NCBI GenBank assembly: GCA_003512805.1
Contig: DOOK01000204.1
Span: 2,917 to 8,891, forward strand
DNA length: 5,975 bases
Direction: 5' to 3'
Source of the DNA: Erwinia sp.
GTDB taxonomy: Bacteria; Pseudomonadota; Gammaproteobacteria; Enterobacterales; Enterobacteriaceae
Every line of letters starts with the position of its first letter. The first letter of the stretch is position 1. Position numbers and translations under genes: made by a program. A model generated the notes under the pieces. The model was not told the origin of the DNA, did no database searches, and was given only the letters and a program-made list of their open reading frames with translations. Positions 1 to 5,556 of the stretch are shown in pieces.

Positions 1-1806
1 CTCGTAAATCGCCATCGCCTCTTCATAATCGCTTTTGCTGATAGCCAGCAGGAAGATCACCGAGGCCGTTTCATCTCCCCATGCAATCCCCTGAGGCGCC
101 AGCACGGTATAGACCACGCTTTTTTTCGCCAGCAGCCCCAGCGAATGCGGTAGTGCGATGCCTTCACCCAGCATGGTACTGACAATAGCTTCGCGCTCCA
201 CCACCGAATCGTAAAACGTCTGGTCGACCGCACCCTCTTTTTCCAGCCGATCGCACAGCATTCGGAACAGCTCTGCCTGGGTGACGGGACGATCGACAAT
301 CAAAAAATGGCTGGCGTTAAAAAACTTTTCCAGCATATAAGGCCGGGTACGATCCACCAGCACCAGCTTACCGATCTGCTCCAGCTGATACGCTGTTGGA
401 AAAGGCGACATCACCACCACCGGCTTCTGCTTCTCGCCAAGGCGCGTGGTAGAGATAACAAAATCTTCTTCAATATTCTGCTGCTGCTCATACTCACGCT
501 GCGAAATAATCCTGCTGACTACAATCTGTGGGTATTTTCGCATCAGCATCGCTTGGATCATGCGCACGGTGGAATTGCCGCTATCGCACACCAGAAGCAC
601 CTGCGGATGGCGGCGGTAGCCCACATCATAGTGCCGTTCCAGGCCGACGCCGATATGCAGCACCAGAAACCCCACCTCGTTTTCGCTGATGGTATAAGGG
701 GTATATTTTACCCAGCTGGATACGGCGGCCAGCGTCACGTCCCATGCCATCGGATAATGCTGTTTGATATTCGCCAGCAGCGGATTAGGAAGCGCTATCT
801 GGTAACGCAAGCGAGTGATCATCGTTTTAATATGCGTCAGTAAATCCGCACGCAGCTGCCCGTCGCTCTGCAGGCTAAAGTTGTAGTGGGTATTGATATA
901 GCTAAGGATGTAATTAACCAGCGATTCACCATCGTCCGGGCTGATGGCCTCTGGCGCGATCGCCTCAACGCGCCGCGCCGCAATGTTAACGCGCAGGTAG
1001 GCTTCTTCTGCAGCTGAGATCGCTTTTCCTGTTAACGGTCGCAGCAGCGCAACCAGCTGGTGCGCCGCGCCTCGCACATCGGCGTCAACGTCGTCTGCGG
1101 AAAAGTCGGAAAGCGGGTAGCCTTCACTGATGCGCCTTACGGATACGGCACAATAAAGGCGTAGATAAAACTCGCCCTCGTCGGTCATTCTGACCGCAAA
1201 ACGCCCCAGGCACTGGCTCAACAGCGGCCGTAGCGTCGCTAAAATGCCGCAGTTGAGCACTTCCAGGTGCAGCAGCGGATCCTCGGCGTCTTCCTGGGCG
1301 ATCTGATAGAGCAGATCGGTCAGACAGGTGCGTACAGCCATTTCGCTGCCGAAGAGCTTCATGCCGTAGCGCGGCCGGGTTTCAATCACCAGCTGATAGC
1401 GCACCAGCCACTCTCTCACTTCCGCCATATCGCTTTGCAACGTGGCGCGGCTGACGAACCATTCATCGGCCAAATCTTCCAGCTTAAGGGAGTAAGCTGA
1501 GGTGAGAAATCGGGTTAGCAAGTAATGCACTCGCGCAGCCGACGTGCGTGGAATGCGTAACGACGAAGGCGACTGATAGCGCAGCTGGCTGTAGCGCTGC
1601 GCATCGTCAATTTTTAGCTGATAGCCTTCCCCGCGATTCAGCACGAAGCGTATGCCATGATCGGCCAGCATTTCATTCAGCGCGGTAATATCCGTGCGTA
1701 CGGTACGTGTCGATACCGCAAAGCGGCGCGCCAGTTCGTCCTGGGGCAGCGTCTCGTTTTGCAGCGTCTCGAAAAGTCTCGCAAGGCGTTGATTAGGGAA
1801 TCTCAC
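1..1806 (-). CDS. PRD domain-containing transcriptional regulator (BglG/MtlR-like, HTH-PRD-PRD-EIIB-EIIA), C-terminus cut by window edge
   Basis: An open frame of 602 codons runs off the left edge without a stop. The start is GTG at 1806, because no ATG lies upstream in frame and an AGGA box (1813-1816) sits 6 nt before it. Visible domains: an N-terminal winged HTH (residues about 5-62, with LARRFAVSTRTVRTDI); a second HTH of Mga type (about 108-150); PRD1 (about 160-285); PRD2 (about 293-392, with His325 and His384 at the conserved sites); an EIIB-Gat-like domain (about 402-490) with the phosphocysteine loop VCDSGNST (Cys407); and an EIIA-fructose/mannitol-like domain from about 508 with GEGIALPHS (His554). 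DNA-binding HTHs and the lack of an RNA-binding CAT domain make it a DNA-binding activator like MtlR or LicR rather than a BglG antiterminator. In such proteins phosphorylation by HPr and EII components sets activity. PRD1 has Tyr218 and Asn274 where His is usual. It is probably the cassette's own regulator, placed as the last gene; the target promoter is not in the window. Confidence 0.93.
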   Translation of the reverse strand, partial: MRFPNQRLARLFETLQNETLPQDELARRFAVSTRTVRTDITALNEMLADHGIRFVLNRGEGYQLKIDDAQRYSQLRYQSPSSLRIPRTSAARVHYLLTRFLTSAYSLKLEDLADEWFVSRATLQSDMAEVREWLVRYQLVIETRPRYGMKLFGSEMAVRTCLTDLLYQIAQEDAEDPLLHLEVLNCGILATLRPLLSQCLGRFAVRMTDEGEFYLRLYCAVSVRRISEGYPLSDFSADDVDADVRGAAHQLVALLRPLTGKAISAAEEAYLRVNIAARRVEAIAPEAISPDDGESLVNYILSYINTHYNFSLQSDGQLRADLLTHIKTMITRLRYQIALPNPLLANIKQHYPMAWDVTLAAVSSWVKYTPYTISENEVGFLVLHIGVGLERHYDVGYRRHPQVLLVCDSGNSTVRMIQAMLMRKYPQIVVSRIISQREYEQQQNIEEDFVISTTRLGEKQKPVVVMSPFPTAYQLEQIGKLVLVDRTRPYMLEKFFNASHFLIVDRPVTQAELFRMLCDRLEKEGAVDQTFYDSVVEREAIVSTMLGEGIALPHSLGLLAKKSVVYTVLAPQGIAWGDETASVIFLLAISKSDYEEAMAIYE

Positions 1807-1812
1807 CGGGTT

Positions 1813-1816
1813 TCCT
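1813..1816 (-). promoter_or_regulatory. Ribosome binding site of the regulator gene
   Basis: The minus strand reads CACAGGAAACCCGGTG here. AGGA stands 6 nt before the GTG at 1806. It is the main support for the GTG start, because the frame above it holds no alternative ATG with a better site. Confidence 0.6.
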
Positions 1817-1844
1817 GTGGTTGTCTCTGTTGCTTTCCGTGCAC

Positions 1845-1867
1845 AAAGGCCGGGGCCGCCCGGCCTT
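1845..1867 (-). terminator. GC-rich hairpin after the aldolase gene, weak intrinsic terminator or attenuator
   Basis: The arms at 1846-1854 and 1859-1867 form a perfect 9-bp inverted repeat (AAGGCCGGG / CCCGGCCTT) around a 4-nt loop. It begins 10 nt past the aldolase stop codon. On the minus strand the stem ends in only three T residues before G, so the U-tract is poor. It lies in the 71-bp gap (1807-1877) between aldolase and regulator. I infer partial termination, letting a reduced amount of transcript continue into the regulator. It could instead be an RNA-stabilising 3' hairpin. Confidence 0.6.
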
Positions 1868-1877
1868 CGTCACGTGC

Positions 1878-2618
1878 TTAATCCACCAGTTTTTTGGTTA
1901 TGGCCAGCAGCGCGCTGACGTCGTTGGGACGAGTATTGCCTGAAGATGGATCGATAATCGAGCTGTAAATATGCGGAATAATCTTGCTGACGCCCGCCTC
2001 CAGCGCGATTTGCAGAATGGCGGCATAATTGTCAGGATCGATGCCGCCCGTCGGCTCCAGCCAGAAATCCTGTTCCGCGCAGGCTTTCGCCACCGCGCGA
2101 AATTCTTCCACGGTATTCAGCCCGCCCATCGGGAAATATTTGACCGAGCTGCCGCCCATATCTTTCAGCAGCGCAATCGCGGTCGCTATCGGGACGATAC
2201 CGTCAGGCGCCTGCGAGCTGAGCGGCCCTGTGGAAATTTTCACCCAGCCGGATTTACCTGTCGGTGATATCAGGCCGTTAACCACCGTCTGGCACTGCCC
2301 CAGCAACGCGCGGCTGGCTGCTACGCCCGTAAATACCTGATTTACGTGCTGCGGCTGTACCTGCGCGGAGATGGCACTCACCATGGCTGACTGCTTCGGA
2401 TCGCCCGCGCCCAGCCCGACGGAGAGCGCATTGTCAATCAGCGCCGCGTAGTCGCGCATATCGGCAACGGCGCTGGCTACGCTGTCATAATTTTTCGACA
2501 ATACGCCGACCAGTACATGGCCTTCCGCTGCTTTCCAGATCTCATGGGCATTTTCTTTGGATCCTGCCAGCACGTTCAGGCAGACACGATCGCGATAAAA
2601 ATTGGGTACCAGCGTCAT
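1878..2618 (-). CDS. dgaF: KDGP aldolase family protein (2-dehydro-3-deoxy-6-phosphogluconate aldolase, DgaF/DagF type)
   Basis: Complete 246-residue protein, ATG at 2618 and TAA at 1878-1880, with AGGAGAG (2627-2633) 8 nt before the start. It resembles the cytosolic DgaF/DagF family (TIGR03581, EF_0839/AHA_3917 in memory), which cleaves 2-keto-3-deoxy-6-phosphogluconate to pyruvate and glyceraldehyde 3-phosphate. The fold is a TIM barrel. Lys160 in GSSVKYFPMGG matches the Schiff-base lysine of class I KDPG aldolases (KxFP motif). Glu188 in LEPTGGID and the following Gly-Gly loop match the acid and phosphate-binding end of the barrel. Other conserved-looking stretches are NVLAGS (15-20), VGLGAGDP (67-74) and STGPLSS (129-135). 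The start overlaps the stop of the upstream PLP enzyme by ATGA, so translation is probably coupled. The symbol follows the D-glucosaminate pathway family (annotation pipelines also use dagF). The exact sugar acid used in this cassette is not proven. Confidence 0.9.
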   Translation of the reverse strand: MTLVPNFYRDRVCLNVLAGSKENAHEIWKAAEGHVLVGVLSKNYDSVASAVADMRDYAALIDNALSVGLGAGDPKQSAMVSAISAQVQPQHVNQVFTGVAASRALLGQCQTVVNGLISPTGKSGWVKISTGPLSSQAPDGIVPIATAIALLKDMGGSSVKYFPMGGLNTVEEFRAVAKACAEQDFWLEPTGGIDPDNYAAILQIALEAGVSKIIPHIYSSIIDPSSGNTRPNDVSALLAITKKLVD

Positions 2619-3736
2619 GCTTTTTTCTCTCCTGATAATAATGCCCTGATGGAGACGTACACAGTGTGCAGCTGCTCTGGCGATACGCTGCGCACGTCGG
2701 CCTCGACAATGCCTTCATTGGCTTTATAACCCCGGAAGTAGATAGCCACTTCGCCGGTTTTTAACCTTTGTACGATGTCGCCCGTGGCCAGCCCGATTTG
2801 CGTCTCGTCGAAATGAATTTCAGCCCGAGCGATATCCCGCCCGGCTGCATCCCACACCACGCGCGCGCGGACGCCGTCCAGTGCATTCAGGTTGTCGATA
2901 AACGGCGTCATTTTTTCTACCATCTGCGCACCGGTTATTTTCGGCTGGTGCAGATAGTTTTCGATCGCCTGTGTCAGACCAAGGATGCCCTCTTTACCCA
3001 CCTTCATTGCCCGGCCGATGCCCTGTGATTGGCACTTAACCCACTCGACGTATTTTTTACGCCCCAGCACCAGCCCGCTGGTAGGGCCTTCAATAGCCTT
3101 CGCGCCGCTGTAGATCACCAGATCCGCGCCGCCCTGGTAGTAGCGCTGCAAATCCTCTTCGGCCGCCGCATCAACAATCAGCGGCAGATGGTGCTGCCGT
3201 GCCACAGTGGCCGCCTGTTCGACGCTGAGGTGGCTTTTCTGCACGCAGTGATGTGATTTGATATAGAGAATGGCCGCCGTCTGCGGCGTCACGGCGGCGG
3301 AAAGCTGTGCGCCGGAACATTCGTTGGCATAACCGGCCTCCACCAGGCGCCCGCCGCCCAATGCGACCATCGTCCCGACAGGGGCACCGTAATTGACGTT
3401 ATGCCCCTTAGGCACCACGATATCGTGAGGCACAATCAACGGCGCGGCGTGGAGATTTTCCAGTAGCCAACCGTCATCTTTGACGATAACCGCCGCCACG
3501 CATTGCGCGATGCCTGCTGACGCGCAGGAAACCACGGTCGCGTCTTCACAGTCGAGCAGGCCGGCGATATAAGCTCCGGTTTTATCAACCAAATCTTGCA
3601 TTTCAAAATAGTGGTTAAGCCCCTCATTTACCGTATCCACCACGCTGGCGGCGGGCGTGGAAACGCCCAGGATCGTCATCCGCCCCGAGGCGTTAATCAC
3701 CTGTTTTAAGCCATATTTCTCATAAATCGAAACCAT
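2615..3736 (-). CDS. dgaE: DgaE family pyridoxal phosphate-dependent ammonia lyase (SelA-like)
   Basis: Complete 373-residue protein from ATG 3736 to TGA 2615-2617. The frame is open up to 3826, but those 30 extra codons are the upstream gene read in another frame. The chosen start gives the family length, the typical opening MVSIYEKYGLKQVINASGRM, and AAGGGA (3746-3751) 9 nt upstream. The protein is a fold-type I PLP enzyme related to selenocysteine synthase SelA. Lys213 in YSGAKAIEGPTSG should hold PLP, and Asp189 in LIVDAAAEED should contact the pyridine nitrogen. ASAGIAQ (72-78) and GRAMKVGKEG (241-250) are other family stretches. DgaE eliminates ammonia from D-glucosaminate 6-phosphate to give 2-keto-3-deoxy-6-phosphogluconate, the substrate of the next enzyme. 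It overlaps the amidohydrolase gene by 17 bp and the aldolase gene by 4 bp. The symbol marks the family; this copy belongs to the amidohydrolase/DUF4310 cassette rather than the PTS-linked dga operon, so its substrate may differ. Confidence 0.9.
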   Translation of the reverse strand: MVSIYEKYGLKQVINASGRMTILGVSTPAASVVDTVNEGLNHYFEMQDLVDKTGAYIAGLLDCEDATVVSCASAGIAQCVAAVIVKDDGWLLENLHAAPLIVPHDIVVPKGHNVNYGAPVGTMVALGGGRLVEAGYANECSGAQLSAAVTPQTAAILYIKSHHCVQKSHLSVEQAATVARQHHLPLIVDAAAEEDLQRYYQGGADLVIYSGAKAIEGPTSGLVLGRKKYVEWVKCQSQGIGRAMKVGKEGILGLTQAIENYLHQPKITGAQMVEKMTPFIDNLNALDGVRARVVWDAAGRDIARAEIHFDETQIGLATGDIVQRLKTGEVAIYFRGYKANEGIVEADVRSVSPEQLHTVYVSIRALLSGEKKA

Positions 3737-4853
3737 GATGCTTTTTCCCTTCTTCGGTAACAAACCAGCGGCCAGCCACGACGGCGGCCAGCGGTACCAG
3801 CTGCTTTTCCCCCGCAATCGAGTCACCGGCGGAATCGGTAAATACGCAGGGACTGTCCTGCACGGCGAATATAGTCAGATCGGCGTCATAGCCCTTCTCC
3901 AACCGCCCTTTCTGCCTCAGGCGCAGGCCATCTGCCGCGTTGACGGTCACACAGTCAATAATTTGCGGCAAGGTCATGCCTACGCTAAAGAATTTCGCCA
4001 TCACGTGCGCCAGCGAATGCACCGGGCCGTTAAGGCGATTGCGGCAGTAAATATCCGAGCTGATGGTGTGCGGCAGAATGCCCTGCGCGATGGCTGCGCG
4101 GGCCACGCCGAAGCTGAAGCTGGCCGTTCCGTGCCCTACGTCCAGGCGAACACCGCGCTTTAGGGCACGCTGTACGGCAGCGCGCAGCTGTCCGGCGGGC
4201 GTCAGAATGCGGTTCGGCTTGCCGTTGTAGCAATGCGTGATGATATCGCCGCTGTCTAACAGATCGGCGATATCATCCAGATCGGGCGGATTATTACCGA
4301 TATGCACCATCAGCGGCAGCTCGCCGTTTTCCTGCTGAATAACTTTGGCCCGAATAAGCGGCTGCACGCCGTTTTTGCCGACTACGCTGCTACTGATACG
4401 CGCCTTAAGACCAAGAATGAAGCCCGGAAGCCGCTGCACCGCATCACGTACGCCAACGCGATCGATTTGCGTCATGTCCGCCAGCTCGTTTTGCGTCACG
4501 ATGCCGGTCCGCGCGATGTTAAGCAGCGCATACACCTGCGTGTGGGCGCTGCGGGTTAACCGATAAAACTCATCAACATCGTCCGCGCCGGTACTGCCTG
4601 CATCCACGACGGTCGTCACGCCGGTGGCAACGCCGATACAATCCGCTTCATCATGATAAATTGGCGAGTTGGGATAGCAGTGCACGTGTGAATCTATCCA
4701 ACCGGCACTCAGGTAAAATCGCCCGCCCAAATCGTATTCCACTACGCCCTGGCCGCTGATTTCGCCCACCGCAGCAATTTTTCCCTGGCGAACGGCGATA
4801 TCCGTCAGCCCGCCTTCCACAAGGCGCGCCTGACGCACAATCAAATCAAACAT
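3720..4853 (-). CDS. Amidohydrolase/deacetylase family metallohydrolase
   Basis: Complete 377-residue protein, ATG 4853 to TGA 3720-3722. The frame extends to 4898, but ATG 4853 has AGAGGGG (4859-4865) 5 nt ahead and gives the usual opening MFDLIVRQARLVEGG with the small N-terminal beta-sandwich. It belongs to the amidohydrolase superfamily, cog3964-like (EF_0837/AHA_3915 in memory), once mislabelled dihydroorotase or adenine deaminase. Metal-site residues are visible: His56 and His58 in DSHVHCYP, Lys150 in LGLKARISSS as the probable carbamylated bridging lysine, His184 in MVHIGNNP, His207 in THCYNG, and Asp267 in SSDIYCR. This set fits a binuclear cytosolic hydrolase. Given the ammonia lyase and aldolase that follow, it may remove an acyl group from the amino group of a sugar acid, exposing the amine; this is inference. 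It ends 17 bp inside the next gene and starts 49 bp after the DUF4310 gene. The coding sequence contains a strong 12-bp inverted repeat (4239-4277). Confidence 0.92.
   Translation of the reverse strand: MFDLIVRQARLVEGGLTDIAVRQGKIAAVGEISGQGVVEYDLGGRFYLSAGWIDSHVHCYPNSPIYHDEADCIGVATGVTTVVDAGSTGADDVDEFYRLTRSAHTQVYALLNIARTGIVTQNELADMTQIDRVGVRDAVQRLPGFILGLKARISSSVVGKNGVQPLIRAKVIQQENGELPLMVHIGNNPPDLDDIADLLDSGDIITHCYNGKPNRILTPAGQLRAAVQRALKRGVRLDVGHGTASFSFGVARAAIAQGILPHTISSDIYCRNRLNGPVHSLAHVMAKFFSVGMTLPQIIDCVTVNAADGLRLRQKGRLEKGYDADLTIFAVQDSPCVFTDSAGDSIAGEKQLVPLAAVVAGRWFVTEEGKKHHGFDL
4239..4277. repeat. 12-bp perfect inverted repeat (hairpin) inside the amidohydrolase gene
   Basis: GATGATATCGCC at 4239-4250 is the exact reverse complement of GGCGATATCATC at 4266-4277, with 15 nt between. 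Inside the loop CTGT (4252-4255) and ACAG (4259-4262) can pair again around CTA, so the element folds into an extended stem. It encodes the DDIADLLDSGDII stretch just before the His207 metal ligand. Each arm contains the palindrome GATATC, so part of the symmetry comes from repeated Asp-Ile codons. Any function is unknown. Confidence 0.7.
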
Positions 4854-4902
4854 AACATCCCCTCTTTCTGCAAAAGCCGTCGCGTGCTCCCTGACCAACC
4901 GG
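4854..4902 (-). other. 49-bp gap between DUF4310 and amidohydrolase genes
   Basis: This is the only appreciable spacer in the structural part of the operon. It holds the amidohydrolase ribosome binding site (AGAGGGG, 4859-4865). I see no clear -35/-10 pair, hairpin or terminator, so read-through from the membrane protein genes is expected. Confidence 0.5.
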
Positions 4903-5544
4903 CTAGAGCGCTATCGGAAAAAAGGCACCGAGCAGCATTGCGCCTAAAATGGCGCCGCCGGTAATCGGCTTGTTCCAGAGATAAAACAGCAGTGCGCCGA
5001 TAAGTGACCCCACGCCGACAGGAATGGAGGCGGCTATAGCCGAAAGAATAATTAGCGGGCCGAGAAAACGTCCGGAAGCGTTACCGGCACCCATCATGAC
5101 GTCGGCACCGTAGGTTGAATCGCTGTTATTGATGGTAAACTTGCGCGCCAGAATAATGAGATAACCGATTGCCAGTCCCAGTATCAAGCCGGTCAGCAGC
5201 GAGGCGGCAAAGTTAGAGACGGGAAAGATAATGCCGGCACCCAGCAGCAGCGCCGGCACGCCAAGACCGACCCCGGTCTGAATAGCACCGCCGATATCCA
5301 GGATCCCTACCAGCGATCCTTCAATAATACGGGCGAACAGAAAGCTCGCGCCGAAAGCCGCTACCGCACCATAAACGCCGGTTTCCATGCCCGCGCGCAG
5401 CATAGAGACGAAGGCAACCTCATTAAACGCGCCCAGCCCGTAGACGTAATACATGTGCGTCCCGGCGAACACGCCGGCGGAAAGCAGGCCGACAAAAATC
5501 GGGAAAGACCAGTCGGCATACCAGAAACCGCTTTTTGCTTCCAT
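4903..5544 (-). CDS. DUF4310 family integral membrane protein (putative transporter subunit)
   Basis: Complete 213-residue protein, ATG 5544 to TAG 4903-4905. The frame is open to 5607, but ATG 5544 is chosen because AAGGAG (5551-5556) lies 6 nt upstream and the product then opens MEAKSGFWYADWSFP at the family's usual length. It is strongly hydrophobic and glycine-rich, with about six likely membrane segments near residues 14-30, 53-71, 90-109, 112-133, 160-188 (possibly two) and 194-212. A polar loop near 134-158 (NNSDSTYGADVMMGAGNASGR) carries the most distinctive residues and is a candidate substrate-facing or coupling region. It matches the family I recall as EF_0833/AHA_3914 (TIGR03579), found only beside DUF4311, DUF4312 and the hydrolase/lyase/aldolase trio. 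The biochemical role is unproven; together with the preceding membrane protein it probably forms an inner-membrane importer. The annotated function is by context. Confidence 0.87.
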   Translation of the reverse strand: MEAKSGFWYADWSFPIFVGLLSAGVFAGTHMYYVYGLGAFNEVAFVSMLRAGMETGVYGAVAAFGASFLFARIIEGSLVGILDIGGAIQTGVGLGVPALLLGAGIIFPVSNFAASLLTGLILGLAIGYLIILARKFTINNSDSTYGADVMMGAGNASGRFLGPLIILSAIAASIPVGVGSLIGALLFYLWNKPITGGAILGAMLLGAFFPIAL

Positions 5545-5550
5545 TTTCTT

Positions 5551-5556
5551 CTCCTT
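5551..5556 (-). promoter_or_regulatory. Ribosome binding site of the DUF4310 gene
   Basis: The minus strand reads TAAGGAGAAGAAAATG: a near-consensus AAGGAG 6 nt before ATG 5544. The TAA stop of the upstream DUF4311 gene is part of the same TAAGGAG string, so termination and re-initiation are immediately adjacent. The site decides the start against the 21-codon longer open frame. Confidence 0.75.

Noticed and set aside
57..299. 80-codon minus-strand open frame
   Set aside because: It overlaps the regulator's EIIA region in another frame; the regulator frame is continuous there with a clear ALPH active-site motif.
307..843. 178-codon open frame on the plus strand, rich in His, Gln and Arg
   Set aside because: It is antisense to the intact regulator gene (PRD2, EIIB region), has no family resemblance and has the composition expected of a reversed frame.
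1..1806. Possible pseudogene or frameshift in the regulator
   Set aside because: Translating the complement from 1806 to 1 gives 602 codons with no stop and all domains in register. It is incomplete only because of the window edge.
3737..3826. 30-residue N-terminal extension of the PLP enzyme
   Set aside because: The extension is the end of the amidohydrolase gene in another frame, has no family resemblance, and ATG 3736 has its own ribosome binding site.
3735..4163. 142-codon plus-strand open frame
   Set aside because: Antisense shadow of the amidohydrolase gene, no start context and no recognisable domain.
4854..4898. 15-residue N-terminal extension of the amidohydrolase
   Set aside because: ATG 4853 has a strong AGAGGGG site at 5 nt and gives the standard start of the beta-sandwich domain.
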